DNA of 64,000 nt from contig NZ_VUNB01000003.1 of NCBI RefSeq assembly GCF_009695865.1, positions 62,001 to 126,000 on the forward strand, given 5' to 3'. The notes beneath the pieces were generated by a model. It worked only from the letters and a program-made list of their open reading frames with translations. It was not told where the DNA came from and searched no databases. Shown here in pieces: positions 25,304 through 33,233 of this stretch. The position numbers and the translations under genes are program-made. This DNA is from Allobaileyella intestinalis. Its GTDB lineage: Bacteria > Bacillota > Clostridia > Peptostreptococcales > Anaerovoracaceae. Positions within the stretch are counted from its first letter, which is position 1, and each line of letters starts with the position of its first letter.

Positions 25304-26698
25304 CTACAGCCTGGCTGTATCCATCACCGCTTCCACGAAGGATGGGTGAGGGTGGATTACGTTAGCCACGTCGGCAACTTTCAGGCCGTTTCCGATGGCA
25401 ACTGCCAGTTCTGCAATAATATCTGAAGCTCTTCCGCACATAAGCTGTGCACCAAGGAGAGTGTCGTCCTCTTCACTGGAAACCAGCTTGATATATCCTC
25501 TGTCCAGGTCCTCGATGACAGTTTTGCCGTTGGCGGACATAGGGAACTTCCTGGTCTTGACCTTGATGCCCTTTTCCTTTGCCTCGTCCTGGGTAAGTCC
25601 AACCTGGGCGATCTCAGGGCTGGTGTAAATAACGCTTGGAACAGGCTCCATGCGAATCTCACCTTTCTTGCCGTTCATGGCAGCAACAGCGTTTCTTCCC
25701 TCAGCTGTAGCCGTGTGAGCCAGCATTATTCCACCGATGGCATCGCCGATAGCGTAAATGCCAGGTTCAGCAGTCTGGTAATTCTGATCAACAACAATCT
25801 GGCCTCTCTGTGTAAGGAAGTCAGGATGTGATGCCAGGAAATCATCGGAGAACACACCTGCTGTTGTAGACCTTCTGCCGGTAGACACGAGAACAACGTC
25901 AGCAGGAACTACAAAATCTTTTTCCTTCTCTTTGTATGCAACGGCAATCTTGTCTCCGTCCTTTGTAAAAGAAGTTACGGCTGCACCTGTATGCACGTCG
26001 ATGCCCTTCTTCTTGAGGTTCATCTTCAGGCTGCGGCCCAGTTCCTTGTCCATTGTAGGGATCAGGCCGTCAAGGGCTTCGATTATGGTGATCTTAGTTC
26101 CAAGGTCGAAGAAAACTGTAGCGAACTCGATGCCGATGACGCCGCCGCCGATGATAACCATTTCCTCGGGAACAGGACCAGAAATATCCAGCAGATCATC
26201 GCTGGTCATAACTCCAGGCAGATCCACCCCAGGAATTGGCGGAACAAAAGGATGAGAGCCTGTAGCCACCATAATGTACTTTGCAGTGACGTCACGGGAC
26301 TCCTGGCCATCCTCGTTGGGAGAAAAGGCCACTGTGTGGCCGTCCTTCACCTGAGCTGTACCCTGAAGAAGAGTGATTTTATCCTTTTTGAACCGTGACA
26401 GAATTCCGTTCTGAAGAGTCTCCACAACCTGGTTTTTCCTGGCGATAATCCTGTCAAGATCTGCACTGAGGCCAGTCACATCTACGCCGAAAGCCGCACC
26501 GGCATTAGCATCTCTGTATATGTCAGATGAATGCATAATCGCCTTTGTTGGAATACAACCTCTGTTAAGGCAGGTTCCGCCTACCTTGTCCTTCTCCATA
26601 ACCGCAGTCCTCATACCGCTGGCTGCAGCATCAAAAGCAGCCTCATAGCCTCCTGGACCTGCACCGATGATCACAAGATCGAATTCAAAATCACTCAT
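25304..26698 (-). CDS. lpdA: Dihydrolipoyl dehydrogenase (L protein)
   Basis: 464 residues. FAD/NAD flavoprotein that reoxidises dihydrolipoyl-GcvH with NAD+. Motifs: FAD-binding IIGAGPGGYEAAFDAA, redox disulfide C43/C48 in GGTCLNRGCIP, NAD-binding IIGGGVIGIEFATVFFDLG, second FAD motif GIYAIGDAIGG, and the C-terminal catalytic His-Glu HPHPSFVEAV. No N-terminal lipoyl domain. Converges with gcvT-lplA, so it is transcribed separately although it completes the glycine cleavage system. RBS AAAGGA. Confidence 0.96.
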   Translation of the reverse strand: MSDFEFDLVIIGAGPGGYEAAFDAAASGMRTAVMEKDKVGGTCLNRGCIPTKAIMHSSDIYRDANAGAAFGVDVTGLSADLDRIIARKNQVVETLQNGILSRFKKDKITLLQGTAQVKDGHTVAFSPNEDGQESRDVTAKYIMVATGSHPFVPPIPGVDLPGVMTSDDLLDISGPVPEEMVIIGGGVIGIEFATVFFDLGTKITIIEALDGLIPTMDKELGRSLKMNLKKKGIDVHTGAAVTSFTKDGDKIAVAYKEKEKDFVVPADVVLVSTGRRSTTAGVFSDDFLASHPDFLTQRGQIVVDQNYQTAEPGIYAIGDAIGGIMLAHTATAEGRNAVAAMNGKKGEIRMEPVPSVIYTSPEIAQVGLTQDEAKEKGIKVKTRKFPMSANGKTVIEDLDRGYIKLVSSEEDDTLLGAQLMCGRASDIIAELAVAIGNGLKVADVANVIHPHPSFVEAVMDTARL

Positions 26699-26799
26699 GC
26701 CATTTCCTTTCCCGCTGCCGGCAGTCTGACCGGCAGTACCTGAAACATTAAGCTTTCAAAATCTTTCTGCCGTATGCGGAGGCGTCCGCACACCATGTG

Positions 26800-26808
26800 A
26801 TTATATCA
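26800..26808 (-). promoter_or_regulatory. Extended -10 promoter of lpdA
   Basis: On the minus strand TGA-TATAAT, an extended -10 element, about 100 bases upstream of the lpdA ATG; no good -35 is seen. It lies in the 340-base divergent region 26699-27040, which otherwise holds a small hairpin TGCGGA-GGCG-TCCGCA (about 26776-26791) and no gene. Confidence 0.6.
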
Positions 26809-26925
26809 TAGCCTGTATTTTACAGCACTACAAAAGAACATCCCTTCATTGAAGAATCGCCATGTATCGTAAGAAACCGGCAATTGTCACGAAAAAATTC
26901 ACATACAAACATCACGGCTGTATTG

Positions 26926-26931
26926 TATAAT
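26926..26931 (+). promoter_or_regulatory. Possible -10 box for the GNAT gene at 27041
   Basis: TATAAT on the plus strand, about 110 bases before the start codon, without a convincing -35 hexamer. The GC-rich leader (26950-27020) contains several short G/C inverted repeats. Confidence 0.4.
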
Positions 26932-27040
26932 TTTTCCGGTAGTAAAAATCAGGAACCGGGTCCGCGCCTTCATGAGGGGCCATCCTTTCCACACCCTCAG
27001 GGGCAGGCCCTCCGGTCTTAACATATAAAGGAGTTATTTC

Positions 27041-27436
27041 ATGGAAACAAGGATTAACAGGATCTTGCCAAGGGATTTTGTGAGCCTTCAGATACGCAGC
27101 GGCAACGAGCCGAAGAAGGCTGCCGCCGCCACCAAGGCAATAATGAACAGCCAGCTTACAGTGGGCATTTTTGATAAAAACCAGCTTATGGCATTTGGAA
27201 GAGTAGTAGGAGACGGCGCCCTGATCTACCTGATATGCGATCTTATGGTAGATCCCCGCTATGCCAGAAAGAACCTGATTCATCAGGTCCTGCACGAAAT
27301 AAATGATTATCTCCTTGTTCACAGGACGAAGGGCAGCAAAGTGTATGTAATCGCTGACACCCCTCTGGACAAGATCTGCCGCAAGTACGGTTTTAAATAT
27401 CTGGACAGTGATTTCCGGGTTGCCATGGTTAAATAA
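27041..27436 (+). CDS. GNAT family N-acetyltransferase
   Basis: 131 residues. Small single-domain GNAT: the central strand-loop-helix (FGRVVGDGALIYLICDLMVDP; YARKNLIHQVLHEINDYL) corresponds to motif A, although the usual R/Q-x-x-G-x-G/A acetyl-CoA loop is degenerate (RYARKNL). The later CRKYGFKYLDSDFRVAMVK matches the terminal GNAT strand that ends many family members (YGF). Substrate unknown. RBS AAAGGAG 6 bases before ATG. It converges on a terminator shared with the next minus-strand gene. Altered acetyl-CoA loop is the one odd point and could mean a non-canonical cofactor contact. Confidence 0.8.
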   Translation: METRINRILPRDFVSLQIRSGNEPKKAAAATKAIMNSQLTVGIFDKNQLMAFGRVVGDGALIYLICDLMVDPRYARKNLIHQVLHEINDYLLVHRTKGSKVYVIADTPLDKICRKYGFKYLDSDFRVAMVK

Positions 27437-27470
27437 GGGCAGGATAAGAGATTTGATAATAAGTTTATTT

Positions 27471-27499
27471 AAAAAAACCGGCATGTTGAAACATGCCGG
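27471..27499 (-). terminator. Terminator of the minus-strand GNAT gene
   Basis: CCGGCATGT / ACATGCCGG (27478-27486, 27491-27499), 4-base loop, followed on the minus strand by seven T residues. Confidence 0.92.
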
Positions 27500-27506
27500 C
27501 AGTATT

Positions 27507-28481
27507 TCAGTCGAGAGGGAATCCGAAGTAAGGCACAAACCTGCTTTTCGCTGAAGCTTCTTTAAACTGCTTCTCTGAATTTTCATCAGGGAATGCGATC
27601 ATCGCCTGTACTTCAACCTCTTCTGAAGGTTCTCTTCTGCCTGCTTCATTGATGACCGGAGTTCTGTACTGACAGATCTGGCAGTCCAGGATATTTGCTG
27701 CCGCCGAACTAAGTTTGTCTGTAACCAGGGAATCTCCATCCTGAGGTTCTCCATCAGGAGACAGTATTATTTCCTCCATCACCAGGACTTTTTCCGGTCC
27801 GGTGAAAATATTTCCTTCGTCGCTTCCGCTGTCCTCGGGAGTAGCTCTCATCTCCGTGTAGGCCGCGCAGATTGCCTCTTCTTTTCCATCTGCAAGAATC
27901 CTGTACATGTCCGTGCCTTCTGAGCCTATGTATTTCAGGATATCATCTGACAGCCGGAAATGAACAGTTCCCTCCAGGTATTTTTCCCGAATTTCTCCGT
28001 ACTTACGGGGAGTGAGGTGCTCCAGCTTAATGCCGGAAACCTTCTTCCTGTGAACTGCTTTTTCCCTGACCAGGAATAGACTTTTGTATCCAAGAGGCTC
28101 ATAGAAATTCACAAGTCCCGGCTCGGCAGGGCAGAGCATTGAAGCTTTTCCCTCTTCAGCTGCCAGGCCGCTGGCATAGGTTGTTATCTGAGAGCCGTAG
28201 CCCTTTCCTCTTTCTGAAGGATCTGTACATATGGCGTAGGAAATAAGCGCAGGAATGGTGAGTTCCTGGTTATTTTCTGTTTCGTAAAGGGGCATGACCA
28301 CACCCCCCATGTCAAACTGGGTCAGCTCAGCGGCGATGCTGTTGAACTCCAGGATATACGCCCGGACATTGTCGCCCAGCACCTGAAAAAGCCGGCTGAT
28401 AACTTCCTCATCGTCTCCGAAGGCTTTTTTCCACAATCTTGCAAATTCCGAATATTCTTTTCCCGAAAGTTCCCTGATCAT
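27507..28481 (-). CDS. GNAT family N-acetyltransferase with C-terminal extension
   Basis: 324 residues. An N-terminal GNAT domain (1-145) has a good acetyl-CoA loop, ICTDPSERGKGYGSQIT (about 88-104), and the closing VNFYEPLGYKSLF. The remaining 180 residues form a second region whose order (LEHLTPRKYGEIREKYLEG; VHFRLSDDILKYI) recalls the second GNAT-like half of Eis-type or tandem acetyltransferases. Substrate unknown. It lies behind the DUF2156 gene in the same direction with a 61-base gap. Both proteins have acyltransferase-type folds, so the pair may act in one small-molecule or lipid modification pathway, which is inference. Confidence 0.82.
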   Translation of the reverse strand: MIRELSGKEYSEFARLWKKAFGDDEEVISRLFQVLGDNVRAYILEFNSIAAELTQFDMGGVVMPLYETENNQELTIPALISYAICTDPSERGKGYGSQITTYASGLAAEEGKASMLCPAEPGLVNFYEPLGYKSLFLVREKAVHRKKVSGIKLEHLTPRKYGEIREKYLEGTVHFRLSDDILKYIGSEGTDMYRILADGKEEAICAAYTEMRATPEDSGSDEGNIFTGPEKVLVMEEIILSPDGEPQDGDSLVTDKLSSAAANILDCQICQYRTPVINEAGRREPSEEVEVQAMIAFPDENSEKQFKEASAKSRFVPYFGFPLD

Positions 28482-28542
28482 GCTTTCACCTCATCTTCAA
28501 AATGTTTCCGCCGGGAATGGAGACAAAGTCTCCACTAAAAAA

Positions 28543-29427
28543 CTACTTTTCCTCTGCGTAGTACTTCATCAGGAGCACGTCCGGATGGTAACTTTCCTTG
28601 GCCTTTCTCAGGCCTGGCAGTCCCATGTCCTCTTCTCTGTTGAAATACATAATGTCCGGATCTTCTTCTGCAACCATGTTCACGAAACACTTGTTGATCA
28701 TGGTATAAGCTCCATCAACACCTGGCAGCGCTTTTTCGAAATGAACGTCCACCGTTGACTGGTCCAGCCTTGTTCCCGCCGTGAAGGCAACTGCCTGATC
28801 GTTCTGGTACAGCAGGCCTCCCATGAATCCAAGGGCGTCGTAGTTGTTGAACATCTCGTTGATGGCAACAGCTTCGGCGGCCAGGTCTGGATCATCCTTT
28901 TCCTTGTAAAATTCCTCCACGAATGCCCGGGCGGTTTCCAGGTTTTCGCTGGTTACCGGGTCATAGTGCCAAGGGCCGTTTTTCTCAAAATGCTTCAGAT
29001 GATTCCTCTTGGACGACAGTTTCCTGCCCTTCAGGTATCTGAGCTTCTCTGTAGTATAGATATAATCTGCATTATCTCTGTCTTCTGAGATAATGAATGC
29101 GTCCTCGCCGTAATATTCCTTCAGCTCTTCCAGTGTTTTTGGTGTAAGACCTCTCATCATAAGCTTTGCCCCGGCACGATGAGCTTCTTCTCTCATGGCT
29201 TCAATGGAAGGACGAGGGTCTCCGTCTCCCTTTGGATATGCAAAAAAGCCGGGTCTGCCCAGGTCCAGAATCATTCTGGTACCCATGAATGCTACCTTCG
29301 GCTTATATATCTTTCTCCATATATACAAATTGGCAAAACTGTAATCTGCTCCGTGACAGCCACTGGCACAGATCAGCGTCTGTACTTCATTTCTGTCTTC
29401 CAGTTTTATATCTCTGAATTCCAGCAT
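28543..29427 (-). CDS. DUF2156 domain protein (acyltransferase-like fold)
   Basis: 294 residues. The whole length resembles DUF2156, related to the C-terminal catalytic domain of lysylphosphatidylglycerol synthases (duplicated GNAT-like fold). Visible family blocks: CHGADYSFANLYIWRKIYKP near the start, YLKGRKLSSKRNHLKHFEK (about 135-153), and the closing FNREEDMGLPGLRKAKESYHP. No membrane segment, so it is a soluble form rather than MprF. Role unknown; an aminoacyl- or acyl-transfer reaction is possible. Good AAGGAG ribosome site. Likely first gene of a unit with the GNAT gene 27507. Confidence 0.85.
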   Translation of the reverse strand: MLEFRDIKLEDRNEVQTLICASGCHGADYSFANLYIWRKIYKPKVAFMGTRMILDLGRPGFFAYPKGDGDPRPSIEAMREEAHRAGAKLMMRGLTPKTLEELKEYYGEDAFIISEDRDNADYIYTTEKLRYLKGRKLSSKRNHLKHFEKNGPWHYDPVTSENLETARAFVEEFYKEKDDPDLAAEAVAINEMFNNYDALGFMGGLLYQNDQAVAFTAGTRLDQSTVDVHFEKALPGVDGAYTMINKCFVNMVAEEDPDIMYFNREEDMGLPGLRKAKESYHPDVLLMKYYAEEK

Positions 29428-29808
29428 TTCAACTCCTTGCTCCGGGTATCATCTCTTTGTCCTCTGTTGGTCTCCGTTGTCCCTGTTGGCCTGAGCCACC
29501 CTTGTAAGCAGGGGACAGGCTCCCGGACGCTCCATGCCTCCTGCGTTATGTTTTATTTGTATCCAAAATTTTCTCATCAATTATACCTTTGAGGTAATTG
29601 ATTGTAAACAACTGAATTGTGAATTCCTTGTGAAGAGGTAGGATTTTAATTTATTCATAATTCCTATTGAAAAAATAGGAGAATGATGTTAAATTGGCAG
29701 GGATGAAAACAACAGACCGGAAAGCGCTTGTGATTCGGCATTCCGCCTCGCTTCACCGTCGCAGAGACCCGGGCTGTTATATAAATGATCACAGAAGGAG
29801 AGGATACA
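29428..29808 (+). promoter_or_regulatory. Divergent intergenic region with promoter for the DUF1858 gene
   Basis: TTGAAA (29667-29672), 17-base spacer, TAAATT (29690-29695) is a reasonable plus-strand promoter. Between 29480 and 29525 TGTCCCTG and CAGGGGACA form an imperfect stem close to the minus-strand gene. The rest is AT-rich with no visible gene or known riboswitch. Confidence 0.5.
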
Positions 29809-30006
29809 ATGGATAAGAAGATTACTAAGGACATGATTATCAGCGATGTTATCAACGAGAACCCTGAGCTGGTAAGAACTTTTTTTGAGAATGGCATGAT
29901 GTGCATTGGCTGCCCTGCATCCCAGGGAGAGAGCATCGAGCAGGCAAGTGCCGTACACGGCATCGATGCTGATCAGCTGGTTGAGGCTCTGAACGCAGCC
30001 CTGTAA
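29809..30006 (+). CDS. DUF1858 domain protein
   Basis: 65 residues from ATG 29809, set by the GAAGGAGAGG ribosome site ending 5 bases upstream. The DUF1858 fold is a small helical domain: ITKDMIISDVINENPELVRTFFENGM, then the conserved MCIGCPASQGESIEQASAVHG with two cysteines as CxxC, and a final helix. Such proteins often accompany hybrid-cluster or redox proteins and may bind metal or act in redox sensing; the function is not established. It is followed after 50 bases by a papain-like candidate in the same direction. Confidence 0.88.
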   Translation: MDKKITKDMIISDVINENPELVRTFFENGMMCIGCPASQGESIEQASAVHGIDADQLVEALNAAL

Positions 30007-30057
30007 GGCCGGGTTCCCCAGCTCTTAACGATATTCTGCGTTTTCCAGGTGTCCCTG

Positions 30058-30702
30058 ATGATGGATGCTTTGAACACATTGAATATGAAGAATGAACTGA
30101 ACCACTTCATGATCGGCGCCTCCTATGGCGGCAATCAGGAGTGGTTTTCAAATTTCATGATGCGTCTTGGCGGATGCGCTGCCGAAACTGCCTGCGACAG
30201 CAGCGTATATTTTGCCAGGGAAAAAGGAATAACTGAAGCGTACCCTTACGATGCTCAGCACCTGACGAGAAGGGAGTACGTAGATTTTTCCAGGATCATG
30301 GAACCGTACCTGAGGCCACGGCGCAGCGGCATCGACCGCCTTGACATTTTCATTGACGGCTACGGCCAGTACCTGAAAGACAGAGGCATCGACTCCATTG
30401 CCATGACAGGTCTGGATGGCAACTGCCCGGTGGAGAAAGCAAGAGAGGCCATTATCTCTCAAATCGACAGGGGCCTTCCCGTTCCTGTACTGCTGTTAAG
30501 GCATAAAAACCGCAAGTTCAAGGACTACAACTGGCACTGGTTCCTCATAAACGGGTACAAAAACCTGGATAAAAACCACACTCTCGTAAAAGCAGTTACT
30601 TACAGCGAATACCAGTGGCTGCCATTGGAGGACCTGTGGAACACCGGTTTTGACCGGAAGGGCGGCCTGATCCTCTACGATATCAAGGATTCCCGGTCAT
30701 GA
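30058..30702 (+). CDS. Papain-like (C39-type) cysteine peptidase candidate
   Basis: 214 residues from ATG 30058 (AGG 9 bases upstream; a GTG at 30049 is the alternative). Not a family I can name firmly. The N-terminal NQEWFSNFMMRLGGCAAETA has a Gln and a Gly-Gly-Cys helix start as in C39/papain-like folds (Q27, C40). A later HWFLINGYK (about 160-168) offers the histidine and YSEYQWLPLEDLWN the acid, the order expected for that fold. No signal peptide or membrane segment. It sits right after DUF1858 and before a strong terminator, so they likely share a transcript. Confidence 0.6.
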   Translation: MMDALNTLNMKNELNHFMIGASYGGNQEWFSNFMMRLGGCAAETACDSSVYFAREKGITEAYPYDAQHLTRREYVDFSRIMEPYLRPRRSGIDRLDIFIDGYGQYLKDRGIDSIAMTGLDGNCPVEKAREAIISQIDRGLPVPVLLLRHKNRKFKDYNWHWFLINGYKNLDKNHTLVKAVTYSEYQWLPLEDLWNTGFDRKGGLILYDIKDSRS

Positions 30703-30710
30703 TTCCAACG

Positions 30711-30737
30711 ATTTGATTGATTTGATTGATTTGATTG
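30711..30737 (+). repeat. Three perfect tandem copies of ATTTGATTG
   Basis: A 9-bp unit repeated three times without change, directly after the stop codon of the papain-like gene and before its terminator. Length divisible by three but outside any gene. Probably slippage-prone DNA. Confidence 0.85.
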
Positions 30738-30760
30738 ATGCAAATTTTACAGATTATGCA

Positions 30761-30790
30761 AAAACGATTCCCTGCCGGGAACCGTTTTTT
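30761..30790 (+). terminator. Terminator of the DUF1858/papain-like unit
   Basis: AAAACGATTCCC / GGGAACCGTTTT stem with one A-C mismatch, 4-base loop and six T residues. Confidence 0.85.
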
Positions 30791-30805
30791 GTTTGCCATA
30801 TTTCG

Positions 30806-31831
30806 TCACTCTGTAAGCTGGTGGTAAACCTCTGCCACCGGCAGACCTACCACCGTGTTGTAATCCCCTCGGATCTCCTTGACCAGTACCGCGCCCCGTC
30901 CCTGGATCCCGTAGGCCCCGGCCTTGTCGAAAGGTTCTCCCGTAAGGATATAGTCTTCGATCATATCATCAGACAAGTCATAGAACGTTACTTCCGTGGA
31001 GGTGGAAAAAGTTTTGTGGTAGAGCACAGTGCCGCGGCTGGTCCGGACCAGAGTCACGCCGGTGTACACGTGATGGGTCCTGCCGGAAAGCTTACTCAGC
31101 ATTTCAAAGGCCTCATCTGCACTGCCGGGCTTTCCCATAATCTCTCCATCCAGGGCAACGACAGTGTCTGACCCCAGAAGCCAGCTGTCTGGATGTCTGT
31201 CTGCCACGTCCAGGACTTTTTCCTGGGACAGCTCTTCTACATAGGCAGCAGGGCTGGTCTCCTGGCTCCATTCTTCTCCATCAGAAGGATCTACAATGCA
31301 GCTTATCCCCACCTGTTCCAGCAGCTCAAGGCGGCGGGGCGAACCAGATGCCAGCACCAGCTCTCCCGGAAATGTGAGAAGATCCAGAAGCGTCTTGCAG
31401 CCCTCTGTCACATCGTCCCAGGTAGCCTGAAAATCTCCGGTGAACCAGGGATCTGCAACTTCCCGGTCCTCTCCACAGATACTCATCAAAAGGTGGATTT
31501 TTCCCTCCGGATCTCCTCCGGCAATTCTCTCCATCTTTCTTTCATTTCCCTTATCCATTACCAGAATAAGGTCGAACTTATCATAGTCCTCCTTTGTAAC
31601 CAGCCGGGCTCTTTTTCCCTCACAGCTGATGCCGTGATCTGCAAGGATTTTTCGGGCAGGAGGGTACACCGGATTTCCCACGCCCCCAATGATCTCCTCG
31701 GAAGTGACTGCAGCGGAATCTATGAAAAAGCGGTTGTCCATCCCCCTTTTATTGACGATGTCCTTCATGTAAAACTCAGCGATCGGCGAACGACAGATGT
31801 TGCCATGGCATACGAAAAGTATTTTTATCAT
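30806..31831 (-). CDS. Fusion of low-molecular-weight protein-tyrosine phosphatase and Maf nucleotide pyrophosphatase
   Basis: 341 residues in two full domains. Residues 1-152 are a low-molecular-weight tyrosine phosphatase: P-loop C8-HGNIC-R14-S (FVCHGNICRSP) and the acid D127 in VADPWFTG. Residues 155-341 are a Maf/HAM1-like house-cleaning pyrophosphatase: LVLASGSPRRLELL, LGSDTVVALDGEIMGKP and YGIQGRGAVLVKEIRGDYNTVVGLP. The join falls at TFPGE. The usual separate genes are read as one open frame, without frameshift. The products would be phosphotyrosine-type dephosphorylation and hydrolysis of non-canonical nucleoside triphosphates; why the two are joined is unknown. No neighbours in its direction. 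Confidence 0.93.
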   Translation of the reverse strand: MIKILFVCHGNICRSPIAEFYMKDIVNKRGMDNRFFIDSAAVTSEEIIGGVGNPVYPPARKILADHGISCEGKRARLVTKEDYDKFDLILVMDKGNERKMERIAGGDPEGKIHLLMSICGEDREVADPWFTGDFQATWDDVTEGCKTLLDLLTFPGELVLASGSPRRLELLEQVGISCIVDPSDGEEWSQETSPAAYVEELSQEKVLDVADRHPDSWLLGSDTVVALDGEIMGKPGSADEAFEMLSKLSGRTHHVYTGVTLVRTSRGTVLYHKTFSTSTEVTFYDLSDDMIEDYILTGEPFDKAGAYGIQGRGAVLVKEIRGDYNTVVGLPVAEVYHQLTE

Positions 31832-31879
31832 TTAACCCCACCTTAACACTCTACAATTGATACTACTTGATTATAATAA

Positions 31880-32101
31880 TCTCTCTTTCATACTCCAGTA
31901 AATACTCTTCACCCCATTCCTGTAAAATTCGTCATTATTAGAAACTTTTTCGATATAATTATATCCGTCGATGGGAGTGCGGAGCATTCCCTCCACTGGG
32001 GATTTGTCCGAGACAAAGACAATCAGCTTTACATCAACAATACAGAATTCGCACATGATATGACAGATAACCATTGGGTGCCACTATCACAGGAATTCTA
32101 A
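31880..32101 (+). pseudogene. 5'-truncated remnant of an unknown gene
   Basis: Open plus-strand frame of 73 codons without a plausible start, ending TAA at 32099-32101. The last 45 residues look protein-like (HWGFVRDKDNQLYINN, FAHDMTDNHWVPLSQEF), while the first part is AT-noise-like. It is followed six bases later by a hairpin and then by the promoter of the XRE gene. I read it as the surviving 3' end of a gene lost at the left edge of the islet. An antisense frame (about 31871-32074) is the competing reading. Family unknown. Confidence 0.35.
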
Positions 32102-32106
32102 TTTTC

Positions 32107-32140
32107 AGGACAGTAGATTATCGTTCCTACTGTCCTAATT
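32107..32140 (+). terminator. Hairpin after the truncated ORF
   Basis: Perfect 10-bp stem AGGACAGTAG (32107-32116) / CTACTGTCCT (32127-32136), then AATTTTATT. Terminator-like, with an imperfect T-run. Confidence 0.65.
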
Positions 32141-32159
32141 TTATTGTAGGCAACATTTC

Positions 32160-32188
32160 TTGACAATCTGTCAAGCTTGCAGTACGAT
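32160..32188 (+). promoter_or_regulatory. Promoter and palindromic operator of the XRE-ImmA operon
   Basis: TTGACA (32160-32165), 17 bases, TACGAT (32183-32188). The -35 box is the left arm of a perfect palindrome TTGACA-ATC-TGTCAA (32160-32174), so a bound repressor would block RNA polymerase. The likely repressor is the XRE protein encoded next. Direct observation; binding is inference. Confidence 0.75.
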
Positions 32189-32231
32189 GTAAATAACCAC
32201 GAATAAGTTGGTAATCAAAGGAGGAATTCAC

Positions 32232-32543
32232 ATGAGTAAGGAGTTAGGCAATCGCATATCCATTCTATTAAAAAAACAAGGCCTACAACAAAAAGAATTG
32301 GCTGAACGTGTTGGTATTACAGAAGGTGTAATGTCCAGATATATATCTGGAACCAGAGACCCTAAACCAGAGACATTAGCCTGTATAGCTACTGCTCTAC
32401 ACACAACATCCGACTATCTCTTGGGAATTGAAAATGACGAATTCAGTTACCCACGTGTACGCAGACTTATTGCTCGTAATGCATCCGCTATGTCAGATGA
32501 AGAGAAGAAAGAACTAATTAATGCGTTATTTGGAGGAGAATAG
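32232..32543 (+). CDS. XRE-family transcriptional repressor
   Basis: 103 residues from ATG 32232 (AAAGGAGG ribosome site). The N-terminal Cro/C1-type helix-turn-helix (about 5-60: LLKKQGLQQKELAERVGIT, EGVMSRYISGTRDPKPETL, LHTTSDYLLGI) is complete. The C-terminal 40 residues are a short helical tail. Typical of phage and integrative-element repressors that are inactivated by a partner ImmA/IrrE protease, and such a gene follows after three bases. The promoter palindrome suggests autorepression. Confidence 0.92.
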   Translation: MSKELGNRISILLKKQGLQQKELAERVGITEGVMSRYISGTRDPKPETLACIATALHTTSDYLLGIENDEFSYPRVRRLIARNASAMSDEEKKELINALFGGE

Positions 32544-32546
32544 AAT

Positions 32547-33098
32547 TTGGGAATCAGATTATCAGATGAACGTTATGAAGAGATTAAGCAAATCGTGGTT
32601 CGAATGTATGAAGAATACGATATCAGTTGTGTGCCTATCAATGGTTTTGAAATAGCCAGCAAGATGGACATTAAAGTCATTCCGTATTCTGCATATCCGG
32701 AAGCTACGCAGAGATTGTTGTTAAAGAAAAGCGTTGATGGTTTCTGTTTACAGCTTGATACTGGTGAGTGGTATATCTACTACAATGACAAAAAAGGGTA
32801 CGGACGAATCAATAACACAATCATGCATGAAATTGGTCATGTTGTACTTGACCACACAGAGGACAGTGAATTAGCAGAAAAAGAAGTTAAGTTTTTTGCC
32901 AAGTTTGCACTTGCACCGCCGGTGCTCATTCATAAGCTAAAGCTAGAATCCCCAGAAGAAATTGCTGACATCTTTGAAATCAGTTATGAAGCTGCTTATA
33001 ATGCCTTGTCTTATTATCACAAATGGCTTCGTTATGGTGATTCTGAATATACTGATTACGAGGAGAAAATTCTATACCTCTTCTCGCGGACAAGTTAA
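32547..33098 (+). CDS. ImmA/IrrE family zinc metallopeptidase
   Basis: 183 residues from a TTG start with GGAGGAG 8 bases upstream. The zinc motif HEIGHVVLDHTED (about residues 93-105) with the downstream EKEVKFFAKFALAP block is characteristic of ImmA/IrrE peptidases, which cleave a partner XRE repressor to derepress mobile-element or stress genes. An N-terminal YDISCVPINGFEIASKMDI segment is also family-like. Directly linked to the XRE gene. Right after the stop, a near-perfect ribosome site AAGGAGGTGG leads only to a TTG frame of four codons, suggesting a lost third gene. Confidence 0.92.
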   Translation: MGIRLSDERYEEIKQIVVRMYEEYDISCVPINGFEIASKMDIKVIPYSAYPEATQRLLLKKSVDGFCLQLDTGEWYIYYNDKKGYGRINNTIMHEIGHVVLDHTEDSELAEKEVKFFAKFALAPPVLIHKLKLESPEEIADIFEISYEAAYNALSYYHKWLRYGDSEYTDYEEKILYLFSRTS

Positions 33099-33127
33099 GG
33101 AGGTGGTTCTATTGAGGGTAAAATAAT

Positions 33128-33195
33128 AAAACGTATTCATAACTGTTCCAGCAGTTAAAATACGTTTTACTTTTGGATGTGCTACATCCTTTTTC
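33128..33195 (+). terminator. Tandem terminators after the XRE-ImmA operon
   Basis: First hairpin: AAAACGTATT (33128-33137) / AATACGTTTT (33159-33168) with an inner AACTG/CAGTT stem. Second: GGATGT-GCT-ACATCC (33175-33189) followed by TTTTT. Two stops in a row isolate the following operon. Confidence 0.85.
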
Positions 33196-33233
33196 TAGGT
33201 AGCTAAGATTGTAGCATATCCTTTCCGTTACTT

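Noticed and set aside
31871-32074. Minus-strand frame of 67 codons opposite the truncated ORF
   Set aside because: No ribosome site or recognisable family. The plus-strand frame ends just before a terminator hairpin and fits the strand of the islet better. Kept only as the alternative reading.
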